A DNA stretch of 12,019 nucleotides, from contig SSGY01000023.1 of the NCBI GenBank assembly GCA_008017145.1, forward strand, positions 1-12,019, written 5' to 3'. Within the stretch, counting starts at the first letter, position 1. Each line of letters starts with the position of its first letter. This document shows, piece by piece, positions 1-6,341 of the stretch. Origin of the DNA: Neisseriales bacterium (GTDB taxonomy: Bacteria > Pseudomonadota > Gammaproteobacteria > Burkholderiales > UBA11063). Both the position numbers and the translations under genes were made by a program. The notes under the pieces are model-generated. The model did no database searches, was not told the DNA's origin, and was given only the letters and a program-made list of their open reading frames with translations.

Positions 1-2
1 AT

Positions 3-230
3 CGAGCACTTAAACAGGTTTGTAATATTGAAAGATTCCAAGTTCGCAAAAGCCATGCTATTAGAACGCATGTTTATTGTGCACTCAAAGCCTTTTGCAA
101 ATTAGAGATAATGAAAACCAAACAAATAATTACTAATTGGTATCAGGTACAGCGACAATTATTTAACAATATTATTGCTGAGTTTATTAAACACAATGAC
201 GTTACAGGCATAACATATGCACAATTATAA
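3..230 (+). CDS. Transposase, C-terminal fragment (IS4/IS701-like DDE family)
   Basis: This reading frame is open from the left edge of the window and ends at a TAA at 228-230. It gives the last 75 residues of a protein whose start lies outside. The visible part holds 'LKQVCNIERFQVRK', then 'IRTHVYCALKAFCKLE'. This resembles the end of IS4/IS701-type DDE transposases, where a catalytic Glu is followed by a 'LKQ' lysine, an 'ER.Q.RK' stretch and a final helix ending in 'AF.KLE'. The catalytic Asp residues and probably the Glu lie upstream and cannot be checked, so I cannot say whether the element is intact. The 'TGCGTAAGTTCT' stretch just after the stop (242-253) could belong to the right end of the element, but that is a recollection of similar elements and not something shown here. 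The family call is by pattern only. Confidence 0.72.
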   Translation, partial: RALKQVCNIERFQVRKSHAIRTHVYCALKAFCKLEIMKTKQIITNWYQVQRQLFNNIIAEFIKHNDVTGITYAQL

Positions 231-340
231 ATACCTGTCAATGCGTAAGTTCTATTTTATATGTTTTGGTACTATATTTTTGCTTGTTAGACTGCATGTT
301 TTGGACACCTAAGCTTATATTTTTGTAGTTAAATTAGATA

Positions 341-370
341 AATTAAAAAATAAATCTAGCGATTGCTAGA
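341..370 (-). terminator. Intrinsic terminator, second hairpin after tetR
   Basis: Read on the minus strand, a 6-bp stem (TCTAGC / GCTAGA) with an AATC loop is followed directly by TTTATTTTTTAATTT. A stem followed by a U-rich run is the standard intrinsic terminator layout. The stem is short, so efficiency is uncertain. It would end transcripts coming through tetR and shield the transposase remnant from them. Confidence 0.6.
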
Positions 371-412
371 ATAATGGATTCTATCATAAATGAATTTAAA
401 TTATTGCTTAAA

Positions 413-451
413 ATAAATTGCAAATTTATTGACGATAAATTTGCAATTTAT
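413..451. repeat. Perfect 17-bp inverted repeat downstream of tetR
   Basis: Positions 413-429 and 435-451 are exact reverse complements (ATAAATTGCAAATTTAT), separated by the 5-base loop TGACG. The structure lies 55 bases past the tetR stop. On the minus strand it is followed by TTTAAG, a weak U-run, so it could act as a transcript end or RNA-stabilising hairpin together with the 341-370 hairpin. A protein-binding palindrome is the alternative. Confidence 0.75.
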
Positions 452-505
452 AATCGACTGTGGTGTTTATATTTTATGGAGGTATTTAAACTTGAAGAAA
501 TAATT

Positions 506-1168
506 TTATTTATTGAGTTTAGCTGCTTCTGAGGTAATAATTGAGACTGCGTAATCAGCCAACCGTGTAATCATATTCTTTTGCCATTCAGGTTCGCTTA
601 GCAAATTTGGTGCCATATGATTGACAATATGTCTCGGGTGAATCAAAGAAAATCCAATTCCAGTTATGGCAAAAGACAAGCGGTGAATATCATCGGTTAT
701 AGCTTGAAGATTCAAGTATTTACACAGTAAGACATTAAGTGGGGCGTGAATAGCATTAGCCGGTATAACCATAAGATCATCGATTAGACCAGTTGGTTCA
801 AATTGTTCACGTGTAATAATATTATGAGTAAAATTAAATCTACTAAATGGTAGATTTTTGCTTTCAAAATTAGCCAGAAATGGTCTTAGTAAGACTGTAT
901 AAAATTTCATCATCGCGTCATGAATGGAATTACAATTTAACAGCTCTGGAGTATTAATTTCTGGCTTTGGTAGTTCATCAAATGCTTCAGCAATTACTGC
1001 ACGATATAATCCAGCTTTATCATTAAAATAATAATGAATAGCGGTGATGTTTATTTCACTTGCTTTGCAAATTTCACGAGTCGTTGCCTGATGGTAGCCT
1101 TTTAAAGCGAATATCTCTGCAGCATGGTTTAATAAGCGCTCTTTTGTATTTGATTTATTATTTTTCAT
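506..1168 (-). CDS. TetR-family transcriptional regulator, CecR/YbiH-like (DUF1956)
   Basis: This is a 220-residue DNA-binding regulator. The N-terminal TetR domain covers about residues 8-55. Its helix-turn-helix runs from TTREI near residue 29 through the recognition helix and the typical 'HYYFNDKAGLY' (45-55). The C-terminal part, about residues 85-215, contains 'ITREQFEPTG' and matches the ligand-binding layout of the CecR/YbiH (DUF1956) group. E. coli CecR controls transport genes and influences antibiotic sensitivity. The ATG sits three bases after the stop of the upstream transporter gene, so the two are almost certainly co-transcribed and probably translationally linked. By inference it regulates that transporter, perhaps through a site in front of the whole four-gene unit. 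I could not identify an operator. Two hairpins follow the gene. Confidence 0.88.
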   Translation of the reverse strand: MKNNKSNTKERLLNHAAEIFALKGYHQATTREICKASEINITAIHYYFNDKAGLYRAVIAEAFDELPKPEINTPELLNCNSIHDAMMKFYTVLLRPFLANFESKNLPFSRFNFTHNIITREQFEPTGLIDDLMVIPANAIHAPLNVLLCKYLNLQAITDDIHRLSFAITGIGFSLIHPRHIVNHMAPNLLSEPEWQKNMITRLADYAVSIITSEAAKLNK

Positions 1169-1171
1169 AAC

Positions 1172-2353
1172 TTAATTCCATTGCCGCTCAACATTACGCA
1201 AAGCGAATTTTCTGGTGAGAACCAACGAGCAAATTCCAGCAATTAGGCAGCAAGTAGCGAAACTAAATGCGGAGTAATTAAATTTACCTGTTATATAGTC
1301 GCTGAGCTGAATTCCGATAGCAAAGAGTAAGGTTTGGCTGAATGTCATTAGCGATGCTGCCATACTTTGTGAGACATTTTTATTACTTATAATAATCCGA
1401 ATTATACTACCATTGCTTAAGCCTAAACCTAGACTATAGAAAAACAGTCCAACAGACAGCAAATTAATTGAAAAATTAAAAACAAAGCTAAAGATTACTC
1501 CAGCTAAGGAGATATAACAACCACGTAAGATTAACTGATGAAATTGCCAGCGTCCAGCCAGAAACTGCATTGCAATACTTGAAATCGACAGACCGCCAAT
1601 AGTAATAATCTGATAAATGATGTAATGAGTATAGTCCAAGTGAAGATTATGCAGAATTAAATTAGGTGCTAGTCCGAGCCAGATTAATAATGGCATTGCT
1701 GCAGCAATTGTGCATGCCACACCTAACATATAATTAGAGCTGGTCGCAATTTCCCAATAATGGCGTAATACTGGTTTAAGCTCAAGTTTTTCAACTCGCG
1801 TTGTACTCTCAGGTGTGTTTTTATACAAACCACACAAGCTGATAAAACCTAAAATACAAGTTAGGATAAAAATATAGCGCCAACTACTGTAGCTGACAAT
1901 TACACCACCAATTAGAGGACCAATTAACGGTGCTAGAATACTTACGTTCCCCATAATGGAAATGATTCTAACTGCACCCTTGTCGTCAAATTTTTCATGA
2001 ATAACTGCATAGCCCATAGCAATAAATGCCATTCCGCTACCTTGTAACCAGCGACCAAACATAAACTGATTAATACTCATACTGCATGCAATAAGGATAG
2101 TAAAAATTAAGAACGAGAAATTACCAATTAAAATCATTCTTCGTTTACCATAACGCTCCGCGAGAGGTCCAAGCCAAAGTTGGATTGCGCACTCACCCAG
2201 CATATAAAAACTGAGTGACGCGGCAACATAGCTCAATGGCGCATTAAACTGATTGACTACCGCGATCATCCCCGGCATAATCATATCATTAGCAGAGTAG
2301 GTGGTAAATTCGTAAATAACTAAGAATACTGCAAATAAATAAAGTTTTTTCAT
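1172..2353 (-). CDS. MdfA-like multidrug/H+ antiporter (major facilitator superfamily, DHA1)
   Basis: This 393-residue inner-membrane protein with about twelve hydrophobic segments probably exports cationic or neutral drugs in exchange for protons. Helix 1 reads 'YEFTTYSANDMIMPGM', very close to MdfA. Glu15 and Asp23 have the same spacing as the proton/substrate residues Glu26 and Asp34 of E. coli MdfA. Arg101 in 'GRWLQGSG' (motif B) corresponds to MdfA Arg112 with the same offset of 11. Motif A is 'GPLAERYGKRR' (62-72). The antiporter motif C is 'APLIGPLIGG' (141-150). Length fits the family (about 400). The ATG is preceded by a weak AGG site. The gene follows the TPR-LysM gene by 27 bases and precedes tetR by 3, so it is an internal operon gene. 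The family is secure; the substrate is unknown. Confidence 0.9.
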   Translation of the reverse strand: MKKLYLFAVFLVIYEFTTYSANDMIMPGMIAVVNQFNAPLSYVAASLSFYMLGECAIQLWLGPLAERYGKRRMILIGNFSFLIFTILIACSMSINQFMFGRWLQGSGMAFIAMGYAVIHEKFDDKGAVRIISIMGNVSILAPLIGPLIGGVIVSYSSWRYIFILTCILGFISLCGLYKNTPESTTRVEKLELKPVLRHYWEIATSSNYMLGVACTIAAAMPLLIWLGLAPNLILHNLHLDYTHYIIYQIITIGGLSISSIAMQFLAGRWQFHQLILRGCYISLAGVIFSFVFNFSINLLSVGLFFYSLGLGLSNGSIIRIIISNKNVSQSMAASLMTFSQTLLFAIGIQLSDYITGKFNYSAFSFATCCLIAGICSLVLTRKFALRNVERQWN

Positions 2354-2380
2354 TAGGACCTAAAAATGCTGGTTGAATTA

Positions 2381-3517
2381 TCAATCAAGAAAAAATTTAG
2401 TACCCAATGGAACATAGTCTGTTTTTAAGTGATTGAGTTTTATTAATTTTGTGCTTGACAGATGACTTTTTTCTGCGATATTATACAACGTATCGCCAGC
2501 TTCAATCACAATATAATGTTTACCATGGGGTGAGGCTTTGATTCTGGATTTAAAGCTTGAGTGCGCTTGGATTGATTTTGTTTTAATCGGAGTATTCGCT
2601 TTTGATTGCGCTTTATAAGACTTGGTAGTTACTGCTTTAGGTGCAGCGTTAGCTAGAGTTGTATTCGTTGACACAATTTTGTTTGTGCTGCTAGATGATT
2701 TTATTTTATCATTGTTAATTTTAGTTGAGACCGTTGGCTTTATTGCTATAATTTGGCTATCTTCAGTTGATTGTGATGTTGCTGAGGGCTGATCAAATGC
2801 AGCTAGTTGTTGTTTTAGTTGTTTGATTCGATTAGCTAAAATCTTTTTATTTTTAGCGCTTAAATTAGCACCTTTTAAACCACTGAGCGCAGTTATTTTC
2901 ATTTGCAATAGCTCTGGCGTAACGGCTCCATCATACGAGCTAATAAAATAGCTTGCCCGAGGATAGTTATTTTGCAAAATATAGGCGTAGGTAATTCCTA
3001 AGTAAGCAGCTAATGGTGGATTGGGTTTGCTGAGTACTTGTGAATAACTATCAATTGCTGATTCAAGGTTATTTTGGCTGGTATAGCAATCGCCATGACT
3101 AATATAAACTGAGTTTAATTCTGACTCATTATTTGCTGCAAGCTTGGCTGCTTGTTGGTAGTTCAAATCTGCCTGCGGATATTTTTGAGTGGCACAAAAG
3201 AAATTAGCGTAAGCCAGCCGAAACTCAACATTATCATCATCTATATCAATCGCACGTAAATAGCTTGTTTCTGCCGCTTTATAATCTTGCAATTGTTGAT
3301 AGGATTTTGCTTGGACTAACCATCCATATCCGTTATGTGGGTCTTGTTTAATTGCCATATTAGCAGACTCGAGTGCTGCATTTGCTTGAGACTGTTTTAG
3401 TAATAAGTTGGCATTATTGATATAGTTATTCGTGTTTATACTTTGCGTAGTAGTTGAGCATGCTAAAATACTTATACCAATAAAGCTAAGCAAAAGTAGG
3501 TTTTTATGGCTGATCAT
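2381..3517 (-). CDS. PilF/PilW-like TPR lipoprotein with C-terminal LysM domain
   Basis: With the ATG at 3517 the protein has 378 residues and begins with a compact lipoprotein signal, 'LLLLSFIGISILAC', with the lipidated Cys at 20. Ser follows, so outer-membrane sorting is expected. The frame stays open to a TTG at 3565. That start would put 16 polar residues before the signal and place the start codon in the loop of a hairpin, so I prefer 3517. Residues about 30-200 form tetratricopeptide repeats. They include 'ANFFC' and 'HGDC', matching the conserved cysteine positions of PilF/PilW pilotins that help assemble the type IV pilus secretin. A long Ser/Thr/Lys/Asn-rich linker follows. A LysM peptidoglycan-binding domain ends the protein (334-378, 'IEAGDTLYNIAEKSHLSS'). 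A pilus role is inference: no other pilus gene is in the window. Confidence 0.78.
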   Translation of the reverse strand: MISHKNLLLLSFIGISILACSTTTQSINTNNYINNANLLLKQSQANAALESANMAIKQDPHNGYGWLVQAKSYQQLQDYKAAETSYLRAIDIDDDNVEFRLAYANFFCATQKYPQADLNYQQAAKLAANNESELNSVYISHGDCYTSQNNLESAIDSYSQVLSKPNPPLAAYLGITYAYILQNNYPRASYFISSYDGAVTPELLQMKITALSGLKGANLSAKNKKILANRIKQLKQQLAAFDQPSATSQSTEDSQIIAIKPTVSTKINNDKIKSSSSTNKIVSTNTTLANAAPKAVTTKSYKAQSKANTPIKTKSIQAHSSFKSRIKASPHGKHYIVIEAGDTLYNIAEKSHLSSTKLIKLNHLKTDYVPLGTKFFLD

Positions 3518-3549
3518 ATTAAGTAAACTCTCTAATGAATCCTTTTGTT

Positions 3550-3582
3550 TAGGAATATGATTCAAATTTAATCATATTCCTA
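3550..3582. repeat. Perfect 13-bp inverted repeat between the two lipoprotein genes
   Basis: Positions 3550-3562 (TAGGAATATGATT) and 3570-3582 are exact reverse complements around a 7-base loop. On the minus-strand transcript the hairpin begins five bases after the stop of the repeat lipoprotein. It has no U-run behind it, so it is not a standard terminator. It could protect the 3' end of the upstream message, mark an RNA-processing point, or bind a regulator. It overlaps the TTG that would be the longest start of the next gene. Confidence 0.8.
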
Positions 3583-3587
3583 CACTG

Positions 3588-6158
3588 TTAATAAGCTGTA
3601 ATTGAGTATAACGTTATCGCATTCATTGCTGGCAGTTGAGTCCATGAAGCACCATCTGTTGAAGTAAGAATTGTTCCATTTTCTCCAACTGCGGTAAAAG
3701 TTCCATTTGAAAAGGTTATATTTAGCAAATTTGAATGTGTGCCACTATTTTGCGCACTCCAGTTTATGCCGTTGGATGAGGTTAAGACTGTACCAGAATC
3801 CCCAATTGCAACAAATTGACTATTGCCATATGCGATACTGTTCAGTTTGGTGCTAGATCCACTACTTTGGGTCTGCCAACTATTACCTGTTGCTGAGGTT
3901 AAAATTGTGCCACCTGAGCCAACTGCCACATAAGCTCCATTACCATAAATTACAGCAGATAAGTTATTTGTTGAGCCACTACTAACAACACTCCATAAAC
4001 TACCATCAGCTGATACTAATAGCGTACCACTTTTTCCAACACTAACAAATAATCCATTGCCATAAGTGACGCCAGATAAGTTTTGACTTGTTCCGCTTGT
4101 TATGCTAGTCCAGTTGCGTCCATTGGAAGAAGATAATATTGCTCCTAAATCACCAACCGCAATGAATTTGCCACTAGCAAAAGTAAGACCCAAAAGATTA
4201 CTGGCACTACCGCTAGTGACACTTTCCCAAGAGTTAGCATTGGAACTAACTAGGATGTTTCCTGCATCGCCAGCAGTTACGATTACTCCATTACCAGAGC
4301 TGATTGCATAAAGATTTTTTGCTGTTCCACTAGTTTGAACGCTCCAAGTTTGTGAATCTGGAGAGGTTAAAATTGTACCAACATCGCCAACTGCTACAAA
4401 TAAACCATTACCATAAGTGATTCCGGATAGATTATTTGTCGTATTGCTTGCTTGTAGCGACCACGTGCTTCCATTTGCTGAGGTAGCAACGGTTCCATTG
4501 TTACCTGATGCTGCAAATGTTCCATTACCATAGCTTAAATTTAATAATGTTTCTGTAATGCCGCTAGTTACCAATGTCCAGTTTGCTCCATTGTCAATTG
4601 ATTTCACAACGGTACCAGAATTGCCAACTGCAACGATTGTGTTACTGCCATCGTTATTAACGCCACGTAAGTTGTTGTTAGTTCCACTTGTGCGTGGAGT
4701 CCAGTTTATGCCATCAGAAGAGGTAGTTATTTTTCCAGCTTCTCCAACTACGACGAATACACTTCCATTATAAGTTGCGCTATACAATGAATTTGATATG
4801 CCACTATCACGAGTTGTCCACGTAATTGCATCTGGTGAGGTTACAATTGTGCCGCCAGTACCTGCTGCGACAAATAGCCCATTACCATAGGTTACGCTGC
4901 CAAATCCGCTGCTAACGCCACTAGTTTGCGGACTCCAAGTTATAGCATCAGGAGAAGTGAGGATAACTCCATCGGCTCCAACTGCAACGAATTTTCCTGC
5001 TGCATATTTAATGCCGCGTAAATTAGTGCTAATTCCGCTATTTTGCGTTGCCCAAGTAACTCCGTCGGGCGATGTTAACAAAATGCCACCCGCACCGATT
5101 ACAACGTAAGTACCATTGCCATACGCTACATTATCTAATTTATTACTTACGCTGCTAGTTTGCGAGCTCCAAGTAACACCATCACTGGAAGTGAGAATGG
5201 TACCAGAGTAACCAGTTACCACATATTTACCATTACCGTAGCTAACTCCTAGCAAATAGAAGGTATTGCCACTTACACGTTGTGTCCAAGTTACAGCATC
5301 AGGCGAGGTTAGAATTACACCAGAAACACCTGCTGCAACAAATTGATTACCTGCATAAATTACACTAATGATATTGGATGATACGCCGCTAGTTTGCGAT
5401 GTCCAGTTTACTCCATCAGGGGAGGTTTTGATTATCCCACTGGCAGCAACCATGACAAATTGATTTTGTCCATAAGTAATGCCGCGTAAATTACTTTGTG
5501 TTCCTATATCACCTGCAGTCCAATGTATAGCATCCGTAGAAATTAATAATGTTCCAGCATCACCGACTAGCACGTATTTGCCAGCCCCATAAGCAACGGC
5601 ATATAAACCCTTGTCACTTCCACTGGTTTGTTGTGTCCAAGTTACTCCATCAGTTGATGTCATAATTAAACCAGCTGAACCAAGTGCAATAAATTGTCCA
5701 TTTACAAAATTAAGTCCGATGAAGTCAATAGTTGTACCACTGGTTACTTTAGCCCAGTTGCTCCCATCATTGGAGATCATTATGCCACCAGCAGTACCAA
5801 CTACGACAAATTTGCCATTGCCATATGCTACATTATGGAAACTAACATCTGGATTATTACTAGTTACCGCGTTCCACGTGTTGCCATCCACAGAGTTTAA
5901 AATTACCCCTGAATAACCAACTGCAACAAAGATACTGCCATTAAATGCAGAAGTCGTATAATTCGATAATGGTACTTGTAAATTTGTTTGTTGATTATTT
6001 TGCAGCTTATTGATTTGATATGAGGCGCCACTAATCATATAATTGGTAGTACTTGAAGATGATGAACTTCCAGTTGAGTTACATGCACTTAACCCACAAA
6101 TGATCAATAGTAGAACGATACTAGCAAATAACTTTTGAATGATTTTGTATACGTGCAC
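3588..6158 (-). CDS. Outer-membrane lipoprotein made of twenty 39-residue beta-propeller-like (BNR/YCF48-like) repeats
   Basis: This 856-residue exported protein has unknown function. The start is GTG at 6158, with GGGAG eight bases upstream. Residues 1-25 are a signal peptide ending in the lipobox LSAC (Cys26). Asn at +2 suggests outer-membrane sorting. A Ser-rich linker follows, then residues 65-847 are a continuous array of twenty repeats and the last nine residues restart the motif ('ITLYSITAY'). Eighteen repeats are exactly 39 residues, the first 40 and the twelfth 41. Typical pieces are 'YGNGxFVAVG', 'GTILTS', 'DGxTW' and 'QTSG', resembling Asp-box/BNR and YCF48-type propeller blades. 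The only cysteines lie in the signal region. Twenty blades are too many for one ordinary propeller, so two or three propellers or a superhelix are possible. It is the first gene of a run of four. Surface adhesion, carbohydrate binding or scaffolding are guesses. Confidence 0.85.
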   Translation of the reverse strand: MHVYKIIQKLFASIVLLLIICGLSACNSTGSSSSSSTTNYMISGASYQINKLQNNQQTNLQVPLSNYTTSAFNGSIFVAVGYSGVILNSVDGNTWNAVTSNNPDVSFHNVAYGNGKFVVVGTAGGIMISNDGSNWAKVTSGTTIDFIGLNFVNGQFIALGSAGLIMTSTDGVTWTQQTSGSDKGLYAVAYGAGKYVLVGDAGTLLISTDAIHWTAGDIGTQSNLRGITYGQNQFVMVAASGIIKTSPDGVNWTSQTSGVSSNIISVIYAGNQFVAAGVSGVILTSPDAVTWTQRVSGNTFYLLGVSYGNGKYVVTGYSGTILTSSDGVTWSSQTSSVSNKLDNVAYGNGTYVVIGAGGILLTSPDGVTWATQNSGISTNLRGIKYAAGKFVAVGADGVILTSPDAITWSPQTSGVSSGFGSVTYGNGLFVAAGTGGTIVTSPDAITWTTRDSGISNSLYSATYNGSVFVVVGEAGKITTSSDGINWTPRTSGTNNNLRGVNNDGSNTIVAVGNSGTVVKSIDNGANWTLVTSGITETLLNLSYGNGTFAASGNNGTVATSANGSTWSLQASNTTNNLSGITYGNGLFVAVGDVGTILTSPDSQTWSVQTSGTAKNLYAISSGNGVIVTAGDAGNILVSSNANSWESVTSGSASNLLGLTFASGKFIAVGDLGAILSSSNGRNWTSITSGTSQNLSGVTYGNGLFVSVGKSGTLLVSADGSLWSVVSSGSTNNLSAVIYGNGAYVAVGSGGTILTSATGNSWQTQSSGSSTKLNSIAYGNSQFVAIGDSGTVLTSSNGINWSAQNSGTHSNLLNITFSNGTFTAVGENGTILTSTDGASWTQLPAMNAITLYSITAY
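3618..5966 (-). repeat. Coding tandem repeat array, 20 units of about 117 bp
   Basis: This is the DNA encoding repeats 1-20 of the lipoprotein (residues 65-847). Units are 117 bp, except unit 1 (120 bp) and unit 12 (123 bp). Protein-level conservation is clear, but the nucleotide copies have diverged: segments such as 'ccattaccata' recur but no two units look identical over their length. The array is therefore old and selected at protein level rather than a fresh expansion. The regular composition also leaves long open frames on the other strand, which are not genes. Confidence 0.9.
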
Positions 6159-6226
6159 TTATGACACTCCCATTTAATTAAGTGGTTATACTCTTCGTCT
6201 TTGAAACTTGGGCTTTGTCAGATTTC

Positions 6227-6273
6227 AAAAAAGACTCCTTGTGTAGCTCTAACTACACCACGTCGTCTTTTTT
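6227..6273. terminator. Symmetric intrinsic terminator between lapB and the repeat lipoprotein gene
   Basis: The core stem is GTGTAG (6241-6246) / CTACAC (6253-6258) with a 6-base loop. It is flanked by AAAAAAGAC (6227-6235) and GTCTTTTTT (6265-6273), which can also pair. Both strands therefore have a U-run after the hairpin. On the minus strand it lies about 70 bases past the lapB stop and would end the lapAB transcript. Confidence 0.75.
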
Positions 6274-6299
6274 ATCAATCCCTCGCTCTAGAGAGTCAA
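6271..6299 (-). promoter_or_regulatory. Possible promoter for the four-gene lipoprotein/efflux unit
   Basis: On the minus strand TTGACT (6294-6299) is followed after exactly 17 bases by GATAAA (6271-6276), a fair sigma-70 match. The start point would fall near 6264, leaving a leader of about 105 bases that still contains the inner hairpin and U-run of the terminator at 6227-6273. A weaker alternative -10, TATAAC, lies at 6185-6190 without a recognisable -35. This is a low-certainty call. Confidence 0.35.
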
Positions 6300-6312
6300 A
6301 TACTATGAGTAT

Positions 6313-6339
6313 ATATAATATTTTGATGAAATATTATAT
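6313..6339. repeat. Perfect 11-bp AT-only inverted repeat just after lapB
   Basis: ATATAATATTT (6313-6323) and AAATATTATAT (6329-6339) are exact reverse complements around TGATG, only two bases past the lapB stop. The stem is purely A/T, so it is weak as an RNA hairpin. It may help end or stabilise the lapAB message together with the terminator further on. Confidence 0.6.
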
Positions 6340-6341
6340 GG

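Larger units (their letters stand above)
231..505. other. Intergenic region between the transposase fragment and the tetR gene
   Basis: This AT-rich gap of 275 bases has no convincing gene. It contains the 3' side of the left insertion sequence (boundary not determined) and two hairpins, listed separately, that lie downstream of the minus-strand tetR gene. A short open frame at 241-312 would encode 23 hydrophobic residues. It has no ribosome site and is not called. Confidence 0.6.

Noticed and set aside
241..312. Possible 23-residue hydrophobic peptide after the left transposase
   Set aside because: No ribosome site. It lies in the likely end of the insertion sequence, and short hydrophobic frames are expected by chance in AT-rich DNA.
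4102..5916. Several plus-strand open frames inside the repeat-lipoprotein gene (for example 4102-4311, 4558-4773, 5611-5916, 5694-5900)
   Set aside because: They are antisense to a clearly coding repeat array. Their openness follows from the repeating codon pattern, and their products look like reversed repeat sequence without any domain.
3618..5966. Regular spacing of about 117 bp suggested a CRISPR-like or satellite array
   Set aside because: The period is a whole number of codons, the reading frame is kept throughout, and the units differ in sequence. It is a protein repeat.
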